From: Aspidapion aeneum
Lineage: Eukaryota; Arthropoda; Insecta; Coleoptera; Brentidae
Assembly: GCA_963576565.1 (NCBI GenBank)
Contig: OY755047.1
Location: 6,232,931 to 6,296,930 of the forward strand
Direction of reading: 5' to 3'
Length of the DNA: 64,000 nucleotides
Shown: in pieces, positions 21,349 through 32,700 of the stretch
How positions within the stretch are numbered: position 1 is the first letter of the stretch
Layout: the number at the start of each line of letters is the position of its first letter
The notes under the pieces: model-generated
Database searches by the model: none
What the model saw: the letters and a program-made list of their open reading frames with translations, nothing else
Told to the model about the DNA's origin: nothing
Translations under genes and position numbers: made by a program

Positions 21349-23051
21349 ATGGCGGATAATCAACAAAACGGTAAGAAAACGGGCGTCGAGGAGGACAAGA
21401 AACTCTTCGTGGGAGGATTGACACTGGAAACCACCGAACAGGACCTCAAAAGCTACTTCGAACCCTACGGCAGCATCATCAGCGTCACCCTCAAACTGAA
21501 CCCAACCACCGGCAAATCAAAGGGCTTCGCCTTTGTCGTTTTCACCAATGCAGAGACTGTAGACCAGGTAAGCATCAAAAAACTTATAAAAAAATGTAAA
21601 TTTTATAGTATTTTAACCGGTCTTTTGAAGCGAAAAATGTGACGCTTTCCCCGCGTGGTTTGCCGAATGGCCGCCATGTTTGTCCACGTTTTCGATCGGC
21701 TTTGTCTGCTTCCTCGCCCTCTTGATCTCATTTTTTTGTTGCGAATTTCTTGTTTTGCTGCTTTTTTTCAAGTTTACTTTCTTTTTGATGCATTTTTGGC
21801 GCCATTTCATTTGTTTTTGACAAGGTCGCTGTCAAAATTTGCCGCTATTTTTAGTTGATAATTTTTTAAAAGTTTCTTGACCTTTTCCTGCCATTTTTGT
21901 TTAAATTCAAGGTTTTCCAGTTGGTCAACGAGTCTGCTTTAAAATCCTTGAAGAAAGTGGGCGGAAAAAATCACAATTTTCATTTAAATTTCGTTTTTAC
22001 CGGCAAATACGACGCTGCTTTTTCGGCGTGGTTTGGCCGCCATCTTGGTTTCTTGTAATTCTTTTGTTGTCTGATCTGATTACACCCTTCTTTTTAAATA
22101 GTTTTGTAGGGTGTTTCTTTTATTATTTTCACAAAATTTTTGCCTTAGCTTTTGCAAAGCTTTTTTTACTTGTTTCAGCCGCCATATTGCTTATTTTGGC
22201 GCCATGTTGCTTATTTTGGCGCCATCTTGCTTATTTTGGCGCCCTATTTGATTCATCAAGCATCATGTTTATCCCATAAATCTCTTTTGCACAATTTTTT
22301 CCATTTCAACATTGTTTTTTCTATTTTATTACAGGTTCTACAAAAATCTGAACACCAAATCAATGGAAAAACCATTGATGTCAAAAAAGCCAAAGCCAAA
22401 CCTGGCAAAATCTTTGTTGGAGGCATCACATCAGACATGACAGACGAAGATATTAAAGAATATTTTGGCCAGTATGGAAACATTACCCAACTCGAAATGC
22501 CCTTTGACAAAACGAAGAACCAAAGAAAACCATTCTGTTTTATCACCTTTGACAATGACAGTGTTGTCAAAGAATTGCTAAAACGCCCCAAACAGACCAT
22601 CAAAGACAAACAAGTTGACGTAAAGAAAGCTGCTACCCAACCCGCCCAAATGGGAGGACGTGGAGGTTTTGGTGGTGGTTGGGGTGCTGGTGGTGGCAGA
22701 GGAGGTCGTGGAGGACGCGGAGGCGGTGCTGGTGGTTGGGGAGGACAAGGAGGTTGGGACCAAGGCTGGGGTGACTATGGATATGGTGGTTATGACAACG
22801 GCTACAGTGGCTATGGCGACTACTATGGTGGTGGTTATGGAGGTGGATATGGAATGGACACCTCATCATATGGTAAGTGATCATGTGTTACCTTGTCATT
22901 ATAAAAATATATGTCTACACTTTTAAAATTTTAAACAAAATTTTTTTTTTTTGTTACAGGAGGTGGTTATGGAGGTGCAGCCCCAGCGAGGGGAGGCAGT
23001 GCTGGACGAGGAGGTAGGGGCCGTGGAGGCCAAAGGCATCAACCCTACTAG
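21349..23051 (+). CDS. sqd: Squid-like hnRNP (Hrp40), RNA-binding protein
   Basis: Exons 21349-21567, 22335-22872 and 22960-23051 join in frame to 282 aa with GT-AG introns. Residues ~18-92 are RRM1 (RNP2 LFVGGL at 19-24, RNP1 KGFAFVVF at 58-65), ~97-175 RRM2 (RNP2 IFVGGI, RNP1 KPFCFITF at 138-145), then a Gly/Arg/Tyr-rich tail ending QRHQPY, as in Drosophila Squid. The intron splits RRM1 after residue 73. Squid is a nuclear-cytoplasmic hnRNP A/B-type protein that in Drosophila acts in gurken mRNA localisation, splicing and export. Oddities: Pro replaces the usual Gly in RRM2 RNP1, and reading through the second intron donor gives an immediate stop (YGK*), an alternative shorter C-terminus of the kind made by sqd isoforms. 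Identity is strong. Confidence 0.95.
22181..22243 (+). repeat. 20-bp tandem repeat in sqd intron 1
   Basis: Three units of CCATNTTGCTTATTTTGGCG in tandem, partly overlapping GGCGCC sites. Related GCCATCTTGG/GCCATGTTTG motifs occur elsewhere in the same intron. Confidence 0.8.
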
Positions 23052-23389
23052 ATTTAACCAAACTGTGTGCGTCGTCTTAGCTTTTAAGAAAAAATCGTTT
23101 GTCAAAAAGTGTGGGAAAAGACTATTTTTTGACACAAATCATAAGTTTGTGGAATCTTCCATTGTGTTTTTAGTTGGCATCTGATTGTAACAATAATATT
23201 TTTGTACATTTTTAATAATAATATTTTTCAATTTTTTTTTAAGTTGGATGTCAGTTTTTTGAAGATGATTGTTTCTGAACATGTTCAATATTTTTTAAAA
23301 ATTTCTCATACTTAATAATTATTTAAAATAGTGGGAAAAGATAATCCTTTTTCCGAATTATTATAAACTCTGCATCTTAAAACTTTAAA

Positions 23390-23399
23390 AATAAATAAA
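23390..23399 (+). terminator. Candidate sqd polyadenylation signals
   Basis: Two overlapping AATAAA hexamers at 23390-23395 and 23394-23399, ~340 bp after the stop, with a T-rich stretch downstream (~23421-23437). This is the first canonical hexamer pair after the coding region; the 3' UTR between is unique and AT-rich. Confidence 0.5.
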
Positions 23400-23439
23400 T
23401 CTTAAAATGATAAAAATAAAACTTTTTCTCTGATTTTTT

Positions 23440-24440
23440 ATCTCTTTATGTGTGATTTTTCTACAGATTATTGTATAAAAACTAAAACCCTAAAACCTCA
23501 AACCTAAAAGTATTGAAAGAAAACTTTCACAAAAAAAAAATAGATAAGTTTAATTTGTTTTATAAAAAAAGTATTGTATAAAACAAATTTTTTACTTAAA
23601 ACAAAACAAATTCAGGTAATATAAAATAAGGCTGTGTATAAAATAGGTATATATTGAAGGTTTTATAATAAAAAAATAGCAAAACCAATGAAAAAATGGC
23701 CTTATTCATTGACCAAAAATTTTTGCTCTAAAATATAGAACAAAAATTTTTGAAATAGGGAAAATGAGGTTAAAAAGTCATTATTTGACATCATACTGGA
23801 AACTTGTAAAAACTATTTCTTTGCAAAAGTATAAAACAGTGGACCACCAACCTTGAAATATTTTTTTTTTATAAATTCACAATTTTTTTTTAAATTCCAT
23901 TTAAATTTTTTGTATGAAACGAAAATTTAAATGATTATTTAATAAAGTGTTGTTTCCCATTTTTGTTTACCCATGCCAAGAAATAGGTGTATAAGTTTAG
24001 TATAGGTAATGTCAAAAATGATTAAAAAAACTCAAAAAGTGAGTGATTGGGCAAACAGTTTTTGAAAAGCACTTTTTAAAAAAGGAGTTCATTCTTTCGT
24101 GTGTGTTGACAAACCTGTTTTTTATTTGTGACTAAGTGATAAAAAATCAGTTGCAAAAAACTACAGATCACTTGTAGTCATGTGAAATTCATGAAAGTGC
24201 CTTTTAAAATATTGTTTGAAAAACAAAAGCAACAGGTCTATTTTTTAAGTGATGAGTATCAGGCTGATTTTTCGGAAATAGCTTCATTTTGTCGAGACGA
24301 CCAACTTTTTCCTCTGCAAAAATTCTTGAAAGTGATTCCTAACTGAATGCTCAGGAACTGTATATATGTCAAGAGGCTGTAAAAACTTAGTCAAAAGTAA
24401 TTTTTTGGTTAAATCTATGGATTTTATGACATAAACATGT
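23440..24440. other. Unique-looking AT-rich intergenic sequence
   Basis: No ORF, repeat or RNA gene recognised downstream of sqd. Confidence 0.4.
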
Positions 24441-24456
24441 TCATTTTTAACAAAAA

Positions 24457-24807
24457 AGTTTCACGGGTAAGACCTCAGAGGTAAGGGTAGCTACGGGGAC
24501 GCGTTTCGGCCTCATTAGGCTTCATTCAGCCCAAGCATAACCATAAAATGGAAGGAGATGAAATGATGATGTGGGTAACTGAAAAAGAAATATGAAATAT
24601 GGTGTTTACTGAGGAGAGACCAACTGTCAATTTGCAGCTTCGGTCAGGGTTGCCTCGGTTTTGAGGCTAATTTTGACGTCGCGACGGAGACAGATATAAT
24701 CTGCTCCCAGAAAACAGCCTGAGCCCTGGATTTTTTTTTAAATTTGAAGGAAGTTCACGAGGTATAAAGTCTTAACAAAAAAGTTTCACGGGCAAGACCT
24801 CAGAGGT
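24457..24807. repeat. Inverted-repeat module with HHR-like motif, left copy
   Basis: The block 24457-24483 (ACAAAAAAGTTTCACGGG..) is repeated directly at 24773-24807, and the intervening part holds a hairpin/hammerhead-like core at 24499-24529 (minus strand). An inverted version lies at 27715-28125, there split by a MITE. Tandem blocks of this kind resemble the pseudo-LTRs of Penelope-like elements, which is an inference. Confidence 0.5.
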
Positions 24808-25230
24808 ATTTACCTGTTCAAATTTAAAAAAAAAAACATCTGTGGTGTAAAAAATGTGTTTAAAAGTAATTGATAACATTGTCCTGCAAATTGCATGGTT
24901 GGTTTAGTCAGTCCAATGCTTAAAAGATGTTCACGCCTGCGCATTCTGTTAGGACTCAATTTCAAGAAGTTTTGTAAAGGAAAAAGTTGAACGAGTCCGA
25001 AAAATGAAGTTATTTACGAAAATTCAGCCTATTGCTCATCAGTTATAAAATTTACTGGTGTGTACTGCGAACTATACCTACCTACCAACAATGAAAAATT
25101 TTGTTAAAAGTTTCAACCCATATATCACAAATCAAAACAATGTTAAAAACCCATTTTTTAAGTTTAATAGGTCGATTTTTAACAGAAATAAAATTTCGGA
25201 CTTCCATTGTCTTTATTTATTTTAAAACAC

Positions 25231-25267
25231 GACGTTTCGGTTAGTAAGTATCTCTAACCGTTATCAA
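25231..25267 (-). ncRNA. Hammerhead-ribozyme-like motif of the PLE tail
   Basis: On the minus strand: TTGATAAC, a 6-bp stem GGTTAG/CTAACC with 9-nt loop, then GAAACGTC. The order core-stem II-GAAAC-GTC is that of the minimal type I hammerheads known from Penelope-like elements. The CUGAUGA core is degraded here (UUGAUAA, two conserved positions changed), so activity is doubtful. Confidence 0.4.
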
Positions 25268-25322
25268 GTGTAAACTAAACAATCTAGTCTCTAGGCTACT
25301 ACTTATACTACTTGGTGTGCAG

Positions 25323-26461
25323 TCAGGTGTGACGGCCCGCCCCCTTTTTAATCGTAAGACGCCTGTTTTCCTTAAGGAGTGGTTTCCATATGTTTGGTAT
25401 GTCCGTGCTTGGTTGACTGAAAACTTCTTTATTCTGCATTATAAACGCAGCTTCAATAAACTTTCGTTTTCGCCAATGCGACTCCTTATGTAAAACTTTA
25501 GCTTCTGACCACTGAATCCTGTGATCATTTGACCATGCATGATCTGCTAAACCAGATTTTTCAATATCCCCTAATTGGGTACTTTTTAGATGTTCATTTA
25601 CTCTAACCTGAAGAGGGCGTTTCGTTTCACCTACATATGATTTACCACACTCACACGGGATTTGGTAAATACATTCCTTGTTATTTGAGGGATTGTCTGG
25701 TTTTGTTTTAGTTACAAAACTTCTTATCGTATTTCCCGAAGAAAATACTGTTTTTATATTATAGTGTTTAGCTATTCGTCTTATGTTTTCTGAAATCCCT
25801 TGAACATATGGAATGTTAATAACACCTAACGGATTATTATTTTGAGAATTTGGTACATTTAGTTTGTTTTTAATCTTAAATATCGTTGAGTTTATTAATT
25901 TCTCGGAATAACCATTCTGTTGTAAGTCCTTTTTAATGTTGTTAATTTCTGTGGTTAATTCTTCATTATTACTACAAATATTTACGGCTCTTAAATACAA
26001 ACTTCTTATAACTCCTTGTTTTGTTGCAACAGAATGATTAGACTTAAAATTTAGGTACTGTCCCGTGTGTGTAGGTTTCCTATATACAGTGGTTTGAATG
26101 TTTCTGTCTAATCGTTTGACAAGAACATCCAAAAAAGGTAAGGCCGAATCTTTTTCAATTTCCATGGTGCACTTGATTGTTGGTCGAATACCGTTTAAAT
26201 GGTGTAGAAAATTTTTTGTAGTTCGTCATCATTTTCCGGCCATATAATAAATGTGTCATCCATGTATCGTAGCCATAGTTTTGGTTTGACTCTTGCTGTG
26301 TTGATCGCATGGTCCTCGAACCACTCCATGTAGATGTTTGCTACCACTGGCGAAAGAGATGAACCCATTGGGAGTCCATCATTTTGCGCGTAAAACTTAT
26401 CTTTCACTTGAAAGTAAGAGTTACGGAGACAGAGCTCCAAAAGATCCATCACCCCCTCCAC
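25323..26461 (-). pseudogene. Penelope-like RT plus GIY-YIG endonuclease, truncated
   Basis: The first part (26461-26195) reads through NDGLPMGSSLSPVVANIYME (RT block with GLPMGS) and LRYMDDTFIIWP (catalytic YMDD, metal-binding Asp pair). After a frame break the second part (26165-25323, 280 aa) starts MEIEKDSALPFLDVLVKR, an RT-thumb signature of PLEs, continues with YRKPTHTGQYLNF, and has the endonuclease core CIYQIPCECGKSYVGETKRP followed by RVNEHL and DHAW--DH. Key residues of GIY-YIG nucleases (Y, G-T-R) are present. The element lacks its N-terminus and has one frameshift, so it is inactive. The Asp-containing YMDD and the Cys pair CECG place it among EN+ PLEs. Confidence 0.9.
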
Positions 26462-26575
26462 CGATTTTTAACGTTATTTCGGTGTGTCTAACGTGGTTTT
26501 AAAAATAACGTTAAAAAGCGACCTATTAAACTTAAAAAAGTGTGTGTTTTTAACGTTGTTTTGATTTGAGCTATG

Positions 26576-27126
26576 TGGGAATATTGGTAAAGATCACTGC
26601 AACTTCTCATGAAAATCTTAAAATGCGAAAAGTTCGATCTGCCCTGCAAAGGCAAAAGAGCTTACTTGCAAAAAATACCTAAACATTTAATTCCTTAAAC
26701 TTTCCTTTTTTTGTCTGTATGGAAATATATTTTTATCATATTAATATCTTCCATAGCATGAAAGAGTCTTGTCAAATTTTAAAAACATATAGTAAATAAA
26801 AATTTTAGATAAAAAAAATATAAAATGATGAGAATCAAAAACATTCCTTGAATTTCTTTGATGAGAATTAATTTTTGCAAGTACTTTTCTTTTCCCTTTG
26901 CACGGTAGCGATTGTTGGGTACGTAGACAAAGTATAATATATTACTTTGTCATGGGCGCACCCAGGGGGGGCCGCCCCCCAAGCCTTAGATTTTTTTACA
27001 CATTTTTCATGAAAAAACAAAAAATAGCTTAAAATTAGACATCATGAGCCTTCGGCCCCCCCCCCAAGAGGCCTCGCCCCGCCCGTCCAAGACATATTCC
27101 TGGGTGCGCCACTGGCTTTGTGCTTT
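26576..27126. other. No gene; family C MITE at 26951-27114
   Basis: AT-rich sequence, then a family C MITE with G-run and C-run ends (GGGCGCACCCAGG..CCTGGGTGCGCCACTG). Confidence 0.45.
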
Positions 27127-27610
27127 AAGTGCGTGGTAAGTAGTGATAACCATATACGTAATATTCCAATACTCCCTGTTACCTATTTACACAATGGTTG
27201 GCGTTTGTTGCAAACATTCAGAAATAAAGGTACGAAAAATGCACAGATACCAAATTTACATAGATAGAGTTTTTGTCAACAATGTACGCCGATGATTTGA
27301 CGTAACCAATACAAGAATAAAATAATATTCATGCGTAAAAGTATAACCAATCAGGACATTTTATCTTAAGGACTGCAAAGAGGATAGACTTATACTCATT
27401 GATATTGCTATTTCAAATATGTTTGCATTCTGTATCGTAAGGTACCGTAGGTATTGCAATAATACGTACTATATAGAATGCATGTCTTTGAAAGCAACCA
27501 ATTAGGTCTTTTTTGCTTAAAGACCCCAAGGCCCTCATGTTTGCATCATGAATGGGCAGTTACCGTGGGTATTGGAATATTATGTATATGGTATTAACCC
27601 GAAATTGGTT
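27127..27610. repeat. Foldback with GTATTGGAATATTA ends
   Basis: GATAACCATATACGTAATATTCCAATAC at 27145-27172 is matched inverted near 27566-27595. Further internal pairs (GGTACCGTAGGTATTGCAATA at ~27440) suggest a decayed element. Confidence 0.5.
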
Positions 27611-27714
27611 CCCACTTAGGGAATTATCACGTCGCTGTATGGTATACTGAGGCGCAACGAGAATATGCGTAGATCAGCCCAACGAGGTTGCGGTTACTTT
27701 TTAAAAATTCTTCC

Positions 27715-28125
27715 ATTCCACATCATCATTTAATCTCCTTCCATTTTATGGTTATGCTCGGGCTGAATGAAGCCTAATGAGGCCGAAACGCGTCCCCGAG
27801 CTACCGGCGGATCCAGAGGTGCTTCTCGGGGGGGGGGGGCACTTTAGGTGACAGTCTCTGTTGGTAAAAAACGGTATATATTTTTTTAAGCAGCATTTTA
27901 TTGAACTAGTCAGTGGTTGTAATTTCGATGATACAATAGACACAAATTTTCAATTTTTATTATCAAAAACATGACTTTTTATTCATTTTTTGTATATTCA
28001 AAAAATTCTCGGGGGGGGGGCTAGTGCCCCCCGGGGGGGGTGCTAGTGCCCCCCCCTGGATCCGCCACTGCCTTTACCTTTGAGGACTTGCCCGTGAAAC
28101 TTTTTTGTTAAGACTTTTTACCTCG
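27715..28125. repeat. Inverted-repeat module, right copy, split by a MITE
   Basis: Reverse complement of 24457-24590 with the hammerhead-like core at 27763-27793 on the + strand. At 27805-28072 a G-run/C-run MITE (GGCGGATCCAG..CTGGATCCGCC) interrupts it; the left copy shows the uninterrupted sequence. Confidence 0.6.
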
Positions 28126-28147
28126 TGAACTTCCTTCAAATTTATAC

Positions 28148-28427
28148 AGTTTATCAACAAAAGCACCGAGTTGCAGCATCGAAGAAATAACTCTGGTTGC
28201 AGTATGGTGGGGCCATAGAGATGCCAAAAAACCACACCCTGAGTTGAGATTCGAAAAAACGTCATTTAGCGAATTTTAGGTTGGGAATCCCATAAGACCA
28301 CAATGGCCAAACTTTGAAAACAGTTTATCAACAAAAGCACCGAGTTGCAGTATGGTGGGGCCATAGAGATGCGAAAAAACCACACCCTGAGTTAAGATTC
28401 GAAAAAACGTCATTTAGCGAATTTTAG
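28148..28427. repeat. Two-unit ~150-bp tandem repeat
   Basis: The block GTTTATCAACAAAAGCACCG ... CATTTAGCGAATTTTAGG occurs at ~28148-28277 and ~28321-28427; the second unit lacks a ~20-bp internal piece. Confidence 0.8.
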
Positions 28428-28559
28428 GGTAGGGACAGACATCACGACGATATTGTTAAGATCAAAATCAGGTCAAAATATACCCAAATAACACATTTTG
28501 TTTTTTGGCAAAATTTATTGCAAGTGTTTTAGAGAATAATATTGTCAAAAAGTTTTATA

Positions 28560-29096
28560 AAAATTATATTGTAGTACTTATCTCAAAAAAAGTAACTTTA
28601 TAGCATATAGCTTTTTTAATAACAAATTAACAGTTCTTTGTTTTAAATAAAAGCTGTAGAAAATAATCTAAGTAAAATTATCAGGACATTTTATAAAAAT
28701 CGGTTGACCCGTTAAAAAGATATTTCGATAAATCTCTTGCAATGTTCATCGCTAATTTATGTAAGTCTACACGACGCCGCCGGCGTCTCGATCCAAAAAA
28801 AAAACGACGCTTTTCCGACGCGGGGGCGTCGCGGTGGTCAGTTCTAGAGCGCGAAAATCGACGCTTTTCAGCAGGACTTCATAATGAAGCAGGAGGAATA
28901 AGTTTTCCCGCAGAAAATTTTGGGTTTTCCCCCCTTACTATAATCCTGCACGGCACGCGCCATTCCACCTTCTATTTATAGATTTTTGAAGACCTATTCT
29001 TTGAACGCGTGTCCTATGCACAAACAATACATCTAAAAGTAGAAAGTGTTATGCATGTCTACTTGTCTACCTACCACAAGAATAAATAAAAAAAAA
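28560..29096. other. No gene; GC-rich GACGC patch
   Basis: 28765-28865 is rich in GACGC/GCGTC as at 20029-20160, and the two may share a short element. The ORF MFIANLCKSTRRRRR.. is a product of this composition. Confidence 0.35.
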
Positions 29097-29683
29097 TTCT
29101 ATAAGCGTGCGGAAAAGTCCACTTTTCCGCACGCATTTTAGTGTGGAAAGTGCCAAAAATATTTTTTCCACACTAGTGCGGAAAAGTAAATTTGTTACGA
29201 TTTTGAGGTGTTCTATAACATTTAGACCGTTCAAAATACATTTGTATCTTTCCTAGCACACGAAATATCCTAAAAATATTCAAATTGACTAAAATTCTGC
29301 TATATTTTCAATATTTTCGATAAAATAAAGTTTTTAGTAAAATAGGTTCAAATTATAAGTTTTAAACCTTCCCGGTATAAATATCGTCATTGTCAATGTC
29401 AAACAACAATGAACACTAGTGGTTTTAGATTTGGCATCTTAAATCACCATAGCAACAAAGTACAAACAAACTGTCAAAACAAAGCCAATTTTGCAGATAC
29501 AAGCGTCTTTTGAATTTTTCAAACAAAAAAATCAGATTTTCAATGGATTCTTCGGACGAAGATCTACCCCAGTCAGTTCTAGAAGCCGCTGGAATGTGAA
29601 TAATAATAATTGATTTGATTAAAACGTTTTGAATATAAATAATTTTCTGATTAATTTTTAGTTTTTTCCTCACGCTTATAGAA
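29097..29683 (+). mobile_element. GTGCGG palindrome element, second copy with exon 1
   Basis: Same TIRs (TTCTATAAGCGTGCGG / CCTCACGCTTATAGAA) and nearly the same sequence as 16430-17034, minus one palindrome unit. Keeps the ATG at 29543, 18 codons and the following intron-like segment. One residue differs (G instead of R at 17). Confidence 0.7.
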
Positions 29684-29756
29684 AAAATAGTGTACCTAAC
29701 TCTTGCGTAAAGTGTCTTTTCCGCACTTGATTGCTGGCCTGCAATCGCGTGCGGAA

Positions 29757-32700
29757 AAGACCTACGACCATATATGAAAATGATGGATTTCACATGATTT
29801 GCATTCTCAGAAAACGTTAAATTTTACCCGTGTGCAGAAGTTTTTCCGCTCATGTGTGGAAAAGTAATTTTCCGCACATGTATGAAAAAGTGTACGATGA
29901 CGTTAACTATCATCATACTTTTCCGCACATGTGCTGCAAAGTACCTTTCAACACATATGCGGAAAAGCAGTTTCATTTGATTTGTGTAAAATAAAGAATA
30001 ATTTTTTCAAAAATTAGTATAGTTCAACAGTGTTCGTAGAAAATACTCTGCCAATATATGGGCCCCTAAGTTCACACTAGGTACTATAGTTATAGTGTAC
30101 GTGTGAGCTAATATAACTAAAAACTAAAATCTATTTTATTCAACTCCAGACTAAATTACCTTTTGTTTGATACCACACAAGCCATGTTTTGACTTAAACT
30201 CAAATTTTTGAAATCTACCCCCACCCTTAAAAAAAACAGAAACTAAAATGTATTTTGTTAAACTCCGGACTCAATTACCTTTCGTTTGATATCACACACG
30301 CCATATTTTCACTTAAACTCTAATTTTTAAAATATACCCCACCCTTTTTTTTAAATAAATTAAAATGTATTTTGTTTAACTGCAGACTCAATTACCTTTC
30401 GTTTGATATCACACACGCCATATTTTCACATAAACTTTAATTTTTAAAATCTACCCCCACGTTCTTATTTGGTTTGTGTTCGGTGGATTTTGTTCATTTT
30501 TAAATGGGACCATCTCGACCCAAGACCCAGCCTAGGTACCAAATTTCATTAAAATAGGCCAAGCGGTTTTTGAGTTATGCGCGTTGGTCGTTACAGACAG
30601 ACAGACAGACATACAGACAGACAGACGACGCAACAAAAAAGTTTCAAAATCATTTGAAACGCAAAGATATAAAAAATTTTGAAATCGGAGCAACTTTTTT
30701 TTTTTCGAAAAAATTAGGATCACCATAGCTCACACTACTATAGTATAGTATATGTGTGAGCTAAAATTTTCCTACGACCATATATGAAAATGATGGATTT
30801 CACATGATTTGCATTCTCAGAAAACGTAAAATTTTACCCATGTGCAGATGTTTTTCCGCTCATGTGTGGAAAAGTAATTTTCCGCACATGTATGAAAAAG
30901 TGTACGATGACGTTAACTATCATCATAATTTTCCGCACATGTGCTGCAAAGTACCTTTCAACACATATGCGGAAAAGCAGTTTAATTTGATTTGTGTAAA
31001 ATAAAGAATAATTTTTTCAAAAATTAGTATAGTTCAACAGTGTTCGTAGAAAATACTCTGCCAATATATGGGCCCCTAAGCTCACACTAGGTACTATAGT
31101 TATAGTGTACGTGTGAGCTAATATAACTAAAATCTATTTTATTCAACTCCAGACTAAATTACCTTTTGTTTGATACCACACAAGCCATGTTTTGACTTAA
31201 ACTCAAATTTTTAAAATCTACCCCCACCCTTAAAAAAAACAAAAACTAAAATGTATTTTGTTAAACTCCGAACTCAATTACTTTTCGTTTGATATTACAC
31301 ACGCCATATTTTCACTTAAACTCTAATTTTTTAAATATATCCCCACCCTTTTTTTTAAATAAATTAAAATGTATTTTGTTTAACTCCAGACTCAATTACC
31401 TTTCGTTTGATATCACACACGCCATATTTTCCCATAAACTCTAATTTTTGAAATCTACCTCCACCCTTTTATTTGGTTTGCGTTTGGTGGATTTTGTTCA
31501 TTTTTAAATGGGACCATCTCGACCCAAGACCCAGCCTAGGTACCAAATTTCATTAAAATCGGCCAAGCGGTTTTTGAGTTATGCGCGTTGGTCGTTACAG
31601 ACAGACAGACAGACGGCGCAACAAAATACTCTGCCAATCTATGGGCACCTAAGCTCACACTGGGTACTATAGTTATAGTGTATCTACGTGAAAGCTAATA
31701 TAACTAAAAACTGAAGTATGTTTTATTGAACTCCAGACTCAATTACCTTTCGTTTGATACCACACAAGCCATGTTTTGACTTAAACTCTAATTTTTCAAA
31801 TCTACCCCCACCCTTTTTTTTTTAAACTAAAATGTATTTTGTGTAACTCCAGACTCAATTACCTTTCGTTTGATATCACACACGCCATATTTCCACTTAA
31901 ACACTAATTTTTGAAATTTACCCCCCCCCTTTTTTTTAATAAACTAAAATGTATTTTGTTTGACTCCAGACTCAATTACCTTTCGTTTGATATCACACAC
32001 GCCATATTTTTTCATAAACTCTAATTTTTGAAATCTACCCCCACCCTATTATTTGGCTTGTGTTCGGTGGATTTTGTTCATTTTTAAATGGGACCATCTC
32101 GACCCAAAACCCAGCCTGGGTACCAAATTTCATTAAAATCGGGCAAGCGGTTTTTGAGTTATGCGCGTTGGTCGTTACAGACACACAGACAGACATACAG
32201 ACAGACAGACAGACAGACGGCGCAACAAAAAAGTTTCAAAATCATCTGAAACGCATAAAAAATTTTGAAATCGGAGCAACTTTTTTTTTCTCGAAAAAAT
32301 TAGGATCACCATAGCTCACACTACTATAGTATAGTATATGTGTGAGCTAAAAGTTTCAAAATCATCTGAAACGCAAAGATATATAAAAATTTTTGAAATC
32401 GGAGCAACTTTTTTTTTGTTCGAAAAAATTAGGATCACCATAGCTCACACTACTATAGTGTAGTATATGTGTGAGCTAAAATTTTCCTACGACCATATAT
32501 GAAAATGATGGATTTCACATGATTTGCATTCTCAGAAAACGTTAAATTTTACCCGTGTGCAGAAGTTTTTCCGCTCATGTGTGGAAAAGTAATTTTAATA
32601 TGAAAAAGTATACGATGACGTTAACTATCATCATACTTTTGCGCACATGTGCTGCAAAGTACCTTTCAACACATATGCGGAAAAGCAGTTTCATTTGATT

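Larger units (their letters stand above)
25184..26461 (-). mobile_element. 5'-truncated Penelope-like retroelement
   Basis: 1278 bp on the minus strand between perfect 11-bp TSDs: the C-terminal half of the reverse transcriptase, the linker, the GIY-YIG endonuclease and a 3' tail with a conserved stem-loop (25231-25267). 5' truncation with a TSD fits target-primed reverse transcription. Confidence 0.85.
25173..26472 (-). repeat. 11-bp TSD of the Penelope-like insertion
   Basis: CGATTTTTAAC occurs at 25173-25183 and 26462-26472, exactly flanking the element 25184-26461. Confidence 0.85.
25115..26575. mobile_element. Small foldback split by the Penelope-like insertion
   Basis: Outer sequence CAAATCAAAACAATGTTAAA..TTTTTTAAGTTTAATAGGTCG (25131-25174) recurs inverted at ~26505-26575. 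With the PLE and one TSD copy removed, the pieces form a ~170-bp palindromic element with AACGTTA motifs. A diverged relative of its right half lies at ~35795-35900. Confidence 0.6.

Noticed and set aside
27541..27600. HEWAVTVG reading, similar to the start of a convertase prodomain (EWAV-I)
   Set aside because: The segment is part of a decayed foldback with an inverted match at 27145, has no signal peptide before it and stops after a few codons.
28742..28981. Arg-rich ORF MFIANLCKSTRRRRR
   Set aside because: Follows a GACGC-rich patch similar to 20029-20160; no codon or splice support.
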